Assembly: GCA_021464525.1 (NCBI GenBank)
Contig: JADRCO010000010.1
Location: 19,469 to 83,468, forward strand
Direction: 5' to 3'
DNA: 64,000 nucleotides
From: Rhizophagus sp. LPA8_4_AMF
Lineage: Eukaryota; Glomeromycota; Glomeromycetes; Glomerales; Glomeraceae
Translations under genes and position numbers: made by a program
The notes under the pieces: generated by a model
Databases searched by the model: none
Told to the model about the DNA's origin: nothing
What the model saw: the letters and a program-made list of their open reading frames with translations, nothing else
Part shown: positions 1 through 9,760 of the stretch, one piece after another
Position numbering within the stretch: the first letter of the stretch is position 1
How the letters are laid out: every line of letters starts with the position of its first letter

Positions 1-328
1 GAAAGTAACATGTTCTTCCTAAGTTATTCCTAATTAAATCCTGCCAGAACATCTCCAACATTGTGTTAGTATTATAACCCCATTGAGTTATATCAAAGAT
101 TCTTTCATTTTCACCATTATACCATGCAGCCATATAAACTTTGTTTGTACCATCTGGATTAATAATAGCTTCAAGATCCGCTGCTACTATTTTATTATTA
201 AAGTCAATTTTTCCTTTTGATTCCATTAGATGCTCTATTTCTGGAAATCTTATCATTCTTTCTCCTAGGTTTTGAGAGATAGGGAATGTTTGCACATTTT
301 TTGTAATGTGAATGACTTTTTCATTTTG
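1..328 (-). pseudogene. dpo: Type-B DNA polymerase fragment, exonuclease end, runs off left edge
   Basis: Read leftwards from about 328, one frame stays open for about 109 codons to the window edge. It contains VAADLEAI, which fits the Exo I motif (D-x-E) of protein-primed family-B DNA polymerases carried by linear mitochondrial plasmids. A Tyr/Trp-rich stretch typical of that exonuclease domain follows. A TAA lies one or two codons upstream of the open stretch and the first in-frame ATG is at 256, only about 25 codons before Exo I, so the 5' end is probably lost. The rest would lie outside the window. It runs against rnl, whose leader starts 50 bases away. It is likely a plasmid insertion relic. 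The two other polymerase genes here (13.0k and 14.6k) lack Exo I. Confidence 0.5.
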
Positions 329-379
329 AATTTATTAAATGGGGGTGTAATTTCTCTTTGATTTTCTTGGATTTTTAAG

Positions 380-440
380 GTTGTGTTTATCAGTTCTACA
401 TTTTGATTTGAAATTATATGGAGAAAATTCGCAGCGATCT
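380..440 (+). promoter_or_regulatory. rRNA leader element upstream of rnl
   Basis: The stretch holds GTGTTTATCAGTTCTACA, a T-rich spacer, AAATTATAT and then CGCAGCGAT. The same order of blocks, with AGTTCTACA, AATTATAT and CGCAGCGAT at nearly the same spacing, stands before rns (39631-39690). Conservation in front of both rRNAs and nowhere else in full suggests a promoter or a common 5' processing site. Function is inferred. Confidence 0.5.
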
Positions 441-698
441 GGAATGTAAAACCAAGTATAACAAAGGGGCTACTAGGGATGACTAGGCAATGGAACGGAA
501 TGAGGTTTAATCCAAACTGTCGAATCCTATCAAGGGTATGTTAATCAACCCGGTCTCGACGATCAAGACCAAAAGGTGCCTCACTTACCCTGGGAATTGA
601 AACATCTTAGTACCAGGAGGAAAGGAAATCAACCGAGACTCTACAAGTAGTGGCGAGCGAACGTAGACAAGCTATCTCTATCAACTTAGACAAACTCT

Positions 699-730
699 CC
701 CCTGTTAGGCTACCTATGCCGGTACAGGGG
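699..730 (+). repeat. Family B palindrome in rnl exon
   Basis: CCCCTG arm, core TAGGCTACCTATGCCGGTA, CAGGGG arm. Identical copies lie at 12995 and 63499. Here it sits in LSU domain I, evidently tolerated in a variable helix. Confidence 0.5.
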
Positions 731-1149
731 TCTGTTTACATTTATGCATAGCAGCAGAAAAAAGGTAGCCTTTGGACAAAGACATAAACAATAGCTTGGA
801 ATAGCTAGCCACAGATGGTGATAGCCCAGTAAGGATATGACTTTGCTCCCTTTTGGCAGTGAATGTCCTTAGATTAAAACCAAGGGCTTCTTAGAGAGAA
901 TTGGCGGCTTGTCAAGCTGCTTTTATAATACCCTGTCTATTAAGGCAGAAAAGGTGTACCATCATCAAAGCTAAGTATGCTCCATTGACCGATAGTGCAG
1001 AGTACCGTGAGGGAAAGTTGAAAAAGCAGGTAGTAAACTGGTGAAAAGCCTGAACTAGTGGCTCCATAAGCAGCTGGAATCACAACAGCCATTGACTCCA
1101 ACTCAATATGTGATAACAGCGTACCTTTTGCATAATGGGTGAATTGCTT

Positions 1150-1505
1150 GCCCATAAGGATTGTGAAATCCTTTATCAAACTGACTCATGACCAGAAATG
1201 GTCGGTATTATGATTAGCTCATAATGCTAACGGTGAAACCTAAGGAGATATTCTCTATGGCAATACCGTGGGAAGTTGAGAAATCGTAGGAATAGGTGGA
1301 CAATTGTAGTCCATTAGAGTAATTCTAAAGCACATTAATCAAATAAGATTACTCCTTTTTCTCAACCCTGTAACGACTGATTCGAAAGAAGAGACTAATA
1401 TAGATTGGTAACACGTCAGCACTCAAATATTCCATGAAATCATGGTAAACAATTAAATTACCTAAAATTTCTTTGAGTTGAAGGTATAGTCTAAACAGAT
1501 ATGAA
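1150..1505 (+). other. Group I intron 1 of rnl, no ORF
   Basis: LSU sequence stops after the conserved TTTTGCATAATGGGT and resumes at AATTGCAGCAAGATG near 1513. Between them are group I core pieces: TAACGGTGAAACC (1228), AATACCGTGGG (1261), GTAACGACTGA (1370), CACGTCAGCAC (1411) and the S-segment-like AAGGTATAGTCT (1481). No protein frame was seen. Boundaries are good to about 20 bases. Confidence 0.5.
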
Positions 1506-1737
1506 AATTTCTGAATAATTGCAGCAAGATGATGGTGGGTGCATGGTAAATACACCCTAGCAAAAGCGACCCTAATTAGCCGGTGATAGTACCAACCATC
1601 AGACCCGAACCCAGGTGATCTTGCCATGGCCAAGTGCTATTTAATAAGACTGAACGGGTGTTTAGGACGCCCAATTTAGGGGTGACCCTTTATTTAAATC
1701 TGGCTCATAACGGTGAAGCCTAAAGTCAAAACAAACT

Positions 1738-1780
1738 AAGGTTCCTTGGAACATAGGACAACGTTCTGTGGAACCAAGGT
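1738..1780 (+). repeat. Family A palindrome, 38-nt insert flanked by AAGGT
   Basis: AAGGT, then TTCCTTGGAACATAGGACAA, a GTTCTGTGGAACC arm and AAGGT again. It lies in the core of rnl intron 2, between the two halves of a region that is contiguous in intron 1. Confidence 0.5.
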
Positions 1781-1958
1781 AATACCGTGGGAAGTTCTAT
1801 AATCGTAGAAACCAACTTATTAAAAACAAATCAATATACTTTTTAGTCTTTTATAGAACCCCGTAACGACTGACCGAAAGGAAGGCTCTTTAATTAAATT
1901 AAGGGCAACACGCCAGCACTTCTAGGTTTCAGCCAATTATGGTGTTAGTATAATTATC

Positions 1959-2001
1959 AGGTTCCTTGTTACATAGTGCAACGTAACGTTGTAACCAAGG
2001 T
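1959..2001 (+). repeat. Family A palindrome, TGTTAC variant
   Basis: AGGT on the left, arms TTCCTTGTTACATAG and GTAACCAAGGT. It shares its variant bases with the copy at 46356 beside tRNA-Leu(UAA). Located in rnl intron 2. Confidence 0.5.
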
Positions 2002-4040
2002 AGACTTACAAAGCAGGAAGAAGGAAGACTATGAGATGAAGAGCAAGTTCAATTTTACATCACTAAGAAGTTAATAGCAAGATTATCTTTTAATTTCACC
2101 AAAGCCAGTTCTTTCTCTTATTCAATATTAAATCCTCGTAGGAGGAATGTTAGGAGATTGTTCTATTTATAGAGCTAAAGTAACCCACAAGGTTCGTCTA
2201 TAGTAGAATAAGGTGCTGTTCATATAGAGTATTTTAATCATCTGTCTTTCAGAATCTATGTTTCAATTACGAGCTTTTCTTCCTTCCGAGATAGGAGGAA
2301 CTAGATGGAACATCTTTTCCGAACATCTAGAAATAAAAGTTCTTAGAAAGTCCATGCTTAAATTTGTAGTAAGGTAAGGAGATTATCTAACACCTAAAAT
2401 TGGTAGGAAGTTGAAGGTATAGTCTACTCCAGTATGAAATTATTGGGTAAAAAGGTCCGTTGCAAGGGACTCCGAAGAGCTGTGGCAAGGGGTGAAAAGC
2501 CAATCTAACCTGGAGATAGCTGGTCTTCTGCGAAACCCGTTTTAGCGGGTTGCCCATTTATTAATTCAAGTTAATTCGTTACTAGACGGTACGGCACTGG
2601 AAGCCACGCGGCTTTTGCTGCATAATTGGGGGGCTGTCATGGCTCTATCAATGGCTTCTAACCCCGGAAATGGATAGTATACAATGATGGGTAATCAGAC
2701 GAATCGTGATAAGGCGATTTGTCAAAAGGGAAACAGCCCAGAACAGGTGTGAAGGTCCCTAACAAGCTACTGAGTGAACACAAGGCAGTCCTCTCCAGTG
2801 TCTCTCCACAAAGTGGGCTTGGAAGCAGCCACCTTTTAGCGATAGCGTAACAGCTCAGTGGTCTGAGCCTCCCTAGAAAAAGGGTATATTGCCTGGTGAG
2901 GGCGCCAAAAATGTAACGGGTCTATAGTAGTTGTCTCTCTATTCCAGCTTTGGATATAGAGGGAGTGGCAGTTTCTTCACTGTCTCACCGAAACCCTGTC
3001 CTAGATGTAAAAGTCTAGGGGTAGCAGAATACCCAGCAAATGGAATGAAGCTTGCTCATTGAGCCGGTGGACATAGCTGGGCTAAGAATGCTGACATGAG
3101 TAGCCTAAAAGGAGGGTAATTTCCTCTTCGCCGAAAGCAGAAGGGTTTCATCTGAAAGGTCTATACCTAGATGATTAAAGCAGCGGCCTCTAAGGTTCAG
3201 AGTAACAAATTAATTCCGATGAGTAACTCTTCTGTAGGACAGTAACCTTCTTTACAAGTTTACCTTCAAGTAATCAGAGGTATATTTCAAAGAGAAAGGT
3301 TCGGGAAAGAGTCCTACAGAACTTATAACCGTACCCTAAACCGACACAGGTCTGCAAGTAGAGCATACTAAGGCGTAGAGATAATCGTCTTGAAGGAACT
3401 CGGCAAAATGACCCCGTAACTTCGGGAGAAGGGGTGCCACTAATAAGTGGCGGCACAAAACAGGGGGGCGCGACTGTTTACTTAAAAGTGTGACCTGACA
3501 AGCTATCAGAAACAATATGGTGAAAATCCATTATGAGAGCTGACCTCATAAGCCTACCTACAAGTGCATAGTTGGTAACGATATGTTCTAAGCTGTAGGG
3601 ACAATGTAAAACATCCATCTAAGCACATGGTGGTACGTTGCTAGGCTAGATTATCATGGGTAACGAGAGTGAACATATAATGAGGCGTCGTAAGAACAGC
3701 AGACTGAAAGTGCTTGAAACGGTCTATTGAGGATAGGAATAATCTGCTTTTAATAGGTTATTCGTTCAGCCTTATTTGTTAAATAACAAGATATCCTCCG
3801 GCGTAGAGTATGACCCTAAAATAATCATAAAGGTGTTTCTGATGGAACAGGGTAACCCCAATGATCTCCTATTTTAGGTAGGATAAGAGTAATTTTATCT
3901 ATTTGATCAGTGGGGAGAGGACAGTGCAAAAAGCGAAGGTCTTTCTGTAATGGAAAGGATAGAATCATTATGATTTACTTCGAAAGAAGGCCCACTTGCA
4001 CAAGGATGTTGAAATTCGATAAGAAATTGATCTTTGTCTT

Positions 4041-4076
4041 GTTTTCTAAGAAGGAATTACATCGACTTAGAAAACT
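4041..4076 (+). repeat. Family C palindrome
   Basis: TTTTCTAAGAAGGAATTACA then TCGACTTAGAAAAC, an imperfect inverted repeat. Near-identical copies lie at 31768 and 41641, and reverse complements at 25648 and 40281. Located in rnl intron 3. Confidence 0.5.
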
Positions 4077-4158
4077 TAGGAATAGTTTAGTTTAAAACGG
4101 CAATAATACTACAATTAGAAAGTTCTTACTAAGAAGTTAATTAAATTCACTTAATCCT

Positions 4159-4782
4159 ATGAAACTTACTAAATTTGATACTTTGGAATCTTTAATAGAA
4201 TTTCTTAAAGCTAATCCACTATGGATTTCTGGTTTTGTAGACGGGGAAGGATGCTTTACAGGATCATTTACTATTGACAAACGAAGTACTTGGGGAATAC
4301 AACCACAAGCAGAATTCAATATAGTTCAAAACAATGTAGACCAATTATTACTTGAAGCTATTAAAGAGATATTTGATAATAAAGGTGGAGTATATTCTCG
4401 CCCTAACAACATGTCTGTATATTCTGTACGAAAGACTAAAGATCTAAGAGAAGTGGTTATTCCTTATTTCTTAAGACATCCTTTAATTTCTAATAAAGCT
4501 AGAGAATTAGAAACATTTGCTATTTATTTAGCTCTGTTATCAAGTAATGAGCATGTTGGTGATTCACTTAAAGCTAGAGATCAACTCTTGAAATTGGCAT
4601 TAGTTCTTAAAGAATTAAACGCTAAACGACTAGTAGGTCATAAATCAGATCGACTGGATCTTATCATTGATTGGTTAAAAGCTTTAAATGATGTACCAAC
4701 TATGGAGGCTAAGCTTGAATTAAAAGAGCAGGCTAATCTATTGAAGAAAAGAAACAAAGACCTTTCTGAGATTCCTGAGTAA
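4159..4782 (+). CDS. LAGLIDADG endonuclease in group II intron 3 of rnl
   Basis: 207 aa from ATG 4159 to TAA. One LAGLIDADG motif is clear (LWISGFVDGEG, residues about 22-32), followed by the SFTIDKRSTWGIQPQAEF-type strand and the VIPYFLRHPLISNK block usual in this family. A second motif is not seen, so it may act as a homodimer, or the C-terminal half has diverged. It lies just upstream of intron domain V, in the position of domain IV, freestanding relative to the rRNA. It probably promotes homing of the intron; a maturase role is possible but unproven. Confidence 0.5.
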   Translation: MKLTKFDTLESLIEFLKANPLWISGFVDGEGCFTGSFTIDKRSTWGIQPQAEFNIVQNNVDQLLLEAIKEIFDNKGGVYSRPNNMSVYSVRKTKDLREVVIPYFLRHPLISNKARELETFAIYLALLSSNEHVGDSLKARDQLLKLALVLKELNAKRLVGHKSDRLDLIIDWLKALNDVPTMEAKLELKEQANLLKKRNKDLSEIPE

Positions 4783-5112
4783 TATATCGATATTTCAATG
4801 TTTGAGCCGTATGCTATGAAAGTTGCACGTACGGTTCTGAGGAGGGGAAAGACTGAGAGGTCCTACCTATTCCGCCCACCGGACTCTGCTAACACTAGCG
4901 TGGATGTATAGAGTCTGATACCTGCCCGATGCTAGATAATCAACTAAGCCGTTCTAGGATGGCAAAGGAAACTCTAGTCAATGGCGGCTGTAACCTTGAC
5001 GGTTTGGCTATATAGGGCCGTCTTAAAACTTGGCTATATGCTGGGATACCATATTAGGTGACTAGTACATGGTCTTTAACACCTTAGAAGTAAGTTAATA
5101 GTTTTAGTCAAA

Positions 5113-5752
5113 ATGTTCTCTACACTTGTTTTATACTTTTCGACCTGTAATAATCTAGTTAATAATGGTAATCAGCAGGAAAGACTAGTCGATAATAGCA
5201 ATTCTATCTCAGAGGCCAAAAAGTATTGGCTAGGGGGGTTCGCAGAGGGTGAAGGTTCAGTTTCAGCGTCTGTTAAAATTCATTCTGACTTCAGATTTGG
5301 GGTTAATGTTCAACCAGACCCCTGGAAGTGCGTACCTATGCCGCACCAGGGGAGAGTTTGGTGTAACTCAACACGAAAATGGTAAACATATCCTAGCTGA
5401 ATTTAAAGACCTGTTTGACGGCAAAGGTAGCCTTCACTTGAAACCCGGATCCCAAGACGTGTGGGAGTTTAAGCTATCAGGGTTGACTAATCTTATAGAT
5501 CACGTTGTACCGTTTTACCTTAAGTATGTAATACCTTTCAGTGGAAAAGTAAAAGAATTCAACACTTTCCTGGAGATCCTTGAGCGTAAACAACGAAAAG
5601 AGCATTTTATCCAAGAAGGTCTAATAGATATGGTTAAGTTAGCTTATACACTCAATACGGAGGGTAAGGGCAAAATGCGTAAACGAACCCTAGAGGAAGT
5701 ACTTGCTATTATCCGGGACAAAAAGGCATACTTTGCCAATCCCAACAACTAA
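5113..5752 (+). pseudogene. LAGLIDADG endonuclease of rnl intron 4, broken by a palindrome
   Basis: The first part (5113-5320) reads into the LAGLIDADG motif WLGGFAEGEGS and ends shortly after GVNVQP. The frame then moves by one base and continues as EFGVTQHENGKH to a TAA at 5750-5752. The shift lies exactly at a family B palindrome (5319-5355, 37 nt with the duplicated AGA), and 37 is one more than a multiple of three. The N-terminal residues NGNQQER are encoded by the intron's own conserved core. It is clearly a recent inactivation: both halves are otherwise intact and stop-free. Confidence 0.5.
5319..5355 (+). repeat. Family B palindrome, 37-nt insert flanked by AGA
   Basis: CCCCTGGAAGTGCGTACCTA, core TGCCGCACC, AGGGG, then a repeated AGA. 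It breaks the rnl intron 4 endonuclease frame. Confidence 0.5.
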
Positions 5753-6071
5753 AATCCTCAGAGACCATATGCCGAGCAGGCAAGGATACCATTCTTTCTC
5801 TTCTTTTTCTTTTACCTTGCATTTTGTAATAAATACCCGCTACTTAAAAATTCCCCTTTTGCCTAGATGATGGAAAATGAAGATCCTTTCCTTGAAGATA
5901 TGGTCCAATCCTTTACGAGAGTAGAGGGTATTAAGCCTAAGGTAGCGAAATTCCTTGGCATTTAAATGATGTCCCGCATGAAAGGTTTAACGAAGCTCCC
6001 ACTGTCTCCAAGACGAACTCGGCGAAATTGAATTATCCGTGAAGATGCGGATTACCTCCAGCTAGACGAGA

Positions 6072-7687
6072 GTGCGACCTGCTAAGCTTATAAACGTAAT
6101 GTGGAGAATAACCACCTGAACGTCTATCTTCTGAGCCTACCTATACACGCGTTCTGAGTAATTGGAGGGTGTGAAGCTATAGGGACAATGCAAATTTGAG
6201 GGTATTTGTTAGGCTAGGTATCCATGGATAACGTAAGTGAACCTATGGTTGAAGCGTTGTAATCAGAGGGTTAGAATTTCTCGTTTCTAATTTGATAGAC
6301 TAGTGAATACTTTTCACCTGTTATAACGTATAGTAGGATCCTAAAGATATCATTAAGGTGCGTTTATAGGAACAGGGTAAGCCCAATGGTTTCCTTAGAA
6401 AGGAGGAATCATAGCAATTTGGTTTATCAACCAGTGGGTATAGGATTGTCTAAAAAGCAAAGGCCAGTGTGTAATGCATTGGATAGGATTTACTAATCTG
6501 CACTGAAAGGTGGCTGACTTAGACTAAAGGTGCTAAAACCTCTTTGAGGTAGTTTATATATTTGTTTAAGAATAGATACCTATTGGATATTAACTTAGTA
6601 GTAAATTATCTTTGTTTTTTCAAAAATGAAACTGAATCTTCATCCTAATTACATAACTGGATTAATTGATGGGGAGGGTTCATTTAACATTACCATCTCT
6701 AGAGATGAGAATCGTACAACAGGTCACCGTGTCGTCTGTGAAATCCACGTTACACAAAAAGCCCATTCTGCTAGTGTGCTATATCTTCTAAAAGAGTATT
6801 TTGGCTGTGGAGTTGTCAAGATTGACAATAAAAATACGGATGGATTAAAATATCAATTGAGTAGTATAGTGGACATTAGCAGAGTCTTAATTCCTCATTT
6901 AGATAAATACCCTTTATTGACTTCTAAGTATCTTAATTATTTGACCTTCAAAAAAGCAATCAAGATGCTTGAAAATAAAGAGCATTTAACTCTTCAAGGT
7001 ATAGAGAAGCTTAAAATTATGGCATCCCAAATGAATACCAATCGGACATTTGAGGAAAAATGGCAATTTTGCCAAGAACATACTTCTAAGTCTACTATTA
7101 ACCCAGAGTGGATTCAAGGATTCACTGATGCTGAAGGTTGCTTCTATTTCTATATGGGTAAACCAAATATAAAAGGAAAAGAATCTTCGACTTGGTATCT
7201 TCAAGCTTCCTTAGAAATAGCCCAAAACACTCATGACGTTGCGGTTCTTGAACTCATTCAATCCTTTTTTGGTTGTGGAATAATAAAGCCTAAAAGGGCT
7301 AATAACGAACTAAAGACGGCACAGAGTGTAAGAAGCGTTAGCCGTTATGTTGTAAGTAATCTTAGTGATGTAATGAATGTAATCATACCCTTTTTTGATG
7401 CTCTTCCTTTGTTTACCTCTAAATCTCTAGACTATGGAGACTGGAAAACCCTTATTAAAATGAAAGTTTCAAAGGAGCATCTCACTGAAGCAGGAGTCCA
7501 GAAAATGTTTAAAATTAAGTCTCAGATGAATAGAGGTAGAAAGGATTTTAGCAGACCATCTTAGTAGGTCTATTCTTACACTAATTTATAGGCTCTATTC
7601 AAAGTTTAGTGCTTGAGCCGTATGCGATGAAAGTTGCACGTACGGTTCTTACCGGGGGAAAGCCCGTAAGGGCCTACCTATCGGTAC
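6072..7687 (+). other. Group II intron 5 of rnl, with LAGLIDADG ORF
   Basis: The 5' end is GTGCGACC after exon CTAGACGAGA. The domain V hairpin is at 7614-7647, identical to that of intron 3 except for one base, and domain VI contains GGCCTACCTAT. The exon resumes at AGACCCTTTGAAGC, matching the E. coli AAGACCC block near 2060. The strong match of its 5' domain (TGCGACCTG, GAGCCTACCTATAC, AAGCTATAGGGACAATG) to intron 3 shows common descent. Confidence 0.5.
6626..7564 (+). CDS. Two-motif LAGLIDADG endonuclease in group II intron 5 of rnl
   Basis: 312 aa from ATG 6626 to TAG. It carries two LAGLIDADG motifs, ITGLIDGEGSF near residue 10 and IQGFTDAEGCFYF near 163, each followed by the domain's IPHLDKYPLLTSK or IPFFDALPLFTSK helix. 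It should therefore fold as a monomer. The ORF ends about 50 bases before intron domain V. It is expected to cut an intronless rnl allele near this site. It is not closely alike to the intron 3 protein, so the two group II introns were invaded separately by endonuclease genes. Confidence 0.5.
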   Translation: MKLNLHPNYITGLIDGEGSFNITISRDENRTTGHRVVCEIHVTQKAHSASVLYLLKEYFGCGVVKIDNKNTDGLKYQLSSIVDISRVLIPHLDKYPLLTSKYLNYLTFKKAIKMLENKEHLTLQGIEKLKIMASQMNTNRTFEEKWQFCQEHTSKSTINPEWIQGFTDAEGCFYFYMGKPNIKGKESSTWYLQASLEIAQNTHDVAVLELIQSFFGCGIIKPKRANNELKTAQSVRSVSRYVVSNLSDVMNVIIPFFDALPLFTSKSLDYGDWKTLIKMKVSKEHLTEAGVQKMFKIKSQMNRGRKDFSRPS

Positions 7688-8033
7688 AGACCCTTTGAAG
7701 CTTGACTGCAACTAGTTAGTGTGTAACCGCTACTTAGGTACAAAGGGAGTCGACTAGACAAGATACCTTGATCTTTGTAGTAGGTTTCACTATAAATGCT
7801 GGCTAGTAGGCAGTTTGTCTGGGGCGGCAATCCTCACCTAAAGTAACTGAGGAGTCCGAAGGTGTGTTTTGCTAGGTTGGAAACCTCTCTATGGCTATGG
7901 TGAGCCTAAATAAGCGCAATGGTATAAGCATGCTTGACTGTGAGACCTACAAGTCTATCAGGTACAACCCTTTCTATTTACCCCTTCATAAATCAGAACT
8001 AGGAACTTTCCCTAGAAGGAATTACATCGACTC

Positions 8034-8059
8034 TTTCTTATTTCATCACTTGTTAGCCT
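8034..8059 (+). repeat. 26-nt direct repeat, copy 1
   Basis: TTTCTTATTTCATCACTTGT plus TAGCCT, identical at 9761-9786 just before tRNA-Ser. This copy lies in a variable part of rnl, between family C-like and family A-like fragments. Confidence 0.5.
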
Positions 8060-8090
8060 TGGTACACAGTGCAGCGCATTGTGGAACAAG
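8057..8090 (+). repeat. Degenerate family A palindrome in rnl exon
   Basis: CCTTGGTACACAGTGCAGCG then CATTGTGGAACAAG. Core bases are those of the copy at 56674. The left AAGGT is missing. Confidence 0.5.
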
Positions 8091-8215
8091 TTTGTTTTGT
8101 TAAAAGTAGTAAAGAAATGGAAGAAGGGGTAATTAGGTGTAAAGGGTATAGGTAACTAGGGCATAGTGACCCGGTGATACATTATGGAATGTTCATCGAT
8201 CAACGGATAAAAGCT

Positions 8216-9273
8216 ACTCCTTAATCCCTAAGAGTGGCTCCTGCAAGATAAATTAGAAAATGCAGGTAAATACTACTATATGCTGGAAAACCCTTAGAGT
8301 CCTTGATTCGGAGACGGAATAATTCAAGGAATTGGACAATCAGCAGGTAACTAATCGAAAATAGGTTCCTCAGAGACTACACGTAGTAAACTAATTTTGT
8401 TCTAAATAGTTAAGATATAGTCCCCTCTCAATAGAAATATTGAGTGAGTTTCAATGACTCACTAAGATGTGTTCAATCGTTCTGTTAGCATAATTGGGAA
8501 TACATTTTTAAGCTACATAATTTAGAAGTTAAGTATATTCTTTTTAACAATGTTTAATCCTTCAACTAAAGCCATGCTAGACTTGGCTAATTCTCTAAAA
8601 GGATTGAAAGCCTTTAAAAGCCTTCTTTCTTTACCTGATCCTCTTTTTGATATAACTATAGGTTTAATGTTAGGGGATCTTTGTGCCGTTAAACGGTATC
8701 CCAACAGTATGGCAGTCTTAAAGTTCTGTCAGTCCTATAAACATCTAGACTACCTAATTCATCTATATGATTTGTTCTCTCTTTATGTATCCTCACCACC
8801 ACGAGTGTATGGAATTAATCGTTCTTCGGGTTCTTATCTACAGGTTTCTTTTCAAACATTAAGTTTTCCTTTCTTTGATCAGCTCTATCTTTTGTTTTAT
8901 GATCCTATCTCTGGGAAAAAGAAAATCCCTGAGAATATAAGTAATCTTTTGACTCCTCTTGGTCTTTCTTATTGGTTCATGGATGATGGAGCTAAGGCTG
9001 GTAGTGGCCTTTTCCTTCATACTGATGGATTCTCTAAGGAAGACGTTGTTTTACTTATCTCTGTATTGGATTCCAAATTTGGGCTTCAGTGTAGCCTCCG
9101 TCAACGACATAAAGATCAGTATGCTATTTACATTTCTGCTCATAGCAAAGAACAATTTATTGAATTCATCAACACTTTTATTCATCCTTCTATGCGATAC
9201 AAATTAATTTAGAGTAGCTTAAAAAATTCCCCCAACTACAGCACAGAATGTTACAACTCTTAGAAGAAACTAG
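8216..9273 (+). other. Group I intron 6 of rnl (L2449 region)
   Basis: Removing it joins AAAGCT to ACTCAAGGGATAACAGG, matching the E. coli block at 2440-2460. A complete core precedes the ORF: CTATATGCTGGAAAACCC (8277), GGACAATCAGCAGGTAAC (8333), CCTCAGAGACTACACG (8368) and AAGATATAGTCC (8412), typical of group IB. The intron ends in G at 9273, within a few bases of uncertainty. Confidence 0.5.
8550..9212 (+). CDS. LAGLIDADG (type 2) endonuclease in rnl intron 6
   Basis: 220 aa, ATG 8550 to TAG. Motifs are TIGLMLGDL near residue 35 and LSYWFMDDGAK near 143, then GLFLHTDGFSKEDVVLLI, with the family's usual ending HPSMRYKLI. It is freestanding after the intron core, unlike the cox1 endonucleases that are fused to exons. 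It is a paralogue of the endonucleases at 27.9k, 34.4k, 36.8k and 59.7k. Confidence 0.5.
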   Translation: MFNPSTKAMLDLANSLKGLKAFKSLLSLPDPLFDITIGLMLGDLCAVKRYPNSMAVLKFCQSYKHLDYLIHLYDLFSLYVSSPPRVYGINRSSGSYLQVSFQTLSFPFFDQLYLLFYDPISGKKKIPENISNLLTPLGLSYWFMDDGAKAGSGLFLHTDGFSKEDVVLLISVLDSKFGLQCSLRQRHKDQYAIYISAHSKEQFIEFINTFIHPSMRYKLI

Positions 9274-9760
9274 ACTCAAGGGATAACAGGCTGATCTCCC
9301 ACGAGAGTCCATATTGACTGGGGGGGTTGGCACCTCGATGTCGGCTCATCCTATCCTAGAGCAGTATAAGGTTCTAAGGGTTCGGCTGTTCGCCGAGTAA
9401 AAGGGTACGTGAGCTGGGTTAAGTACGACGCGAGTCAGTACGGCTTCTATCTACTGGAGGGAGTTGGAAGTAAGGAGGAAGCTATTTTTAGTACGCGAGG
9501 ACTTAAATGGAGTGACCTCTGGTTTACCAGTTATCAACAGCTAATAAAGCTATGGTATGGCTGGGAGGCTACGTCACGAATAGATAACTGCTGAAACCAT
9601 ATCAAGCAGGAAACTACTCCTCTATACTTCCTTTGAAACTTAGGGTAGATCACCCTATTGATAGGGCCTGGGTGTAATAGCAGTAATGCTTTTAGCCTCG
9701 GGTTACTAATTGTTAAGCAACTTGGTTTTACCAGATCGTTTTTAAAGTCCCCAGGGGTTT

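Larger units (their letters stand above)
1665..2435 (+). other. Group I intron 2 of rnl, no ORF, two hairpin insertions
   Basis: Its core resembles intron 1: TAACGGTGAAGCC (1709), AATACCGTGGG (1783), GTAACGACTGACCGAAAGG (1863), CACGCCAGCAC (1909) and AAGGTATAGTCTAC (2413). LSU exon resumes near 2440. Two family A palindromes (1738 and 1959) enlarge it. The similarity of the two cores suggests that one spread from the other or that both share a recent source. Boundaries are approximate. Confidence 0.5.
3488..4879 (+). other. Group II intron 3 of rnl, with LAGLIDADG ORF
   Basis: The intron starts with GTGTGACC (group II 5' consensus GTGYG) after the exon ACTGTTTACTTAAAA. A domain V hairpin (4804-4837: GAGCCGTATG, GAAA loop region, CGTACGGTTC) and a domain VI with CCTACCTAT follow, and the exon resumes at CGGACTCTGC. 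Its 5' part (about 3488-3900) and domain V are close to those of rnl intron 5. The intron carries a LAGLIDADG rather than a reverse transcriptase ORF, a known but uncommon combination in fungal mitochondrial rRNA genes. Confidence 0.5.
5004..5935 (+). other. Group I intron 4 of rnl (omega-type site)
   Basis: Exon GACGGT joins CCTAAGGTAGCG once this segment is removed, restoring the invariant LSU domain IV block. The 5' exon ends in T and the intron ends in G, as expected for group I. Core segments are TATATGCTGGGAT (5035), GTAATCAGCAGGAAA (5168), CTCAGAGACCATATGC (5758) and AAGATATGGTCC (5895). The intron ORF overlaps the core. Confidence 0.5.
441..9735 (+). rRNA. rnl: Mitochondrial large subunit rRNA, split by six introns
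   Basis: Conserved blocks run in order: domain I near 470, the AGTACCGTGAGGGAAAG block at 1001, the GGAGATAGCTGG block at 2511, the domain IV CCTAAGGTAGCG block at 5936, the GGGATAACAGGCTGATC peptidyl-transferase block at 9279, and the sarcin-ricin loop AGTACGCGAGGA near 9490. Ends are approximate. Six interruptions were placed by comparison with E. coli 23S: two group I introns in domain II, a group II intron near position 1787, a group I intron at GACGGT/CCTAAGG (about 1923-1931), a group II intron near 2060 and a group I intron before GGGATAACAGG (about 2449). Palindromic repeats also sit inside exons (699-730 and around 8000-8110), in places that are variable in other LSU rRNAs. Confidence 0.5.

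Noticed and set aside
940-1633. Minus-strand open frames within rnl domain II
   Set aside because: They lie across conserved rRNA and intron core and show no protein features.
3910-4095. 61-codon frame in rnl intron 3
   Set aside because: It covers group II intron RNA domains and a family C palindrome; similar small frames recur wherever that palindrome occurs.
9488-9500. Sarcin-ricin loop reads AGTACGCGAGGA instead of AGTACGAGAGGA
   Set aside because: The loop stays GNRA, and mitochondrial LSU rRNAs of other fungi also vary at this base, so I do not count it as unusual.
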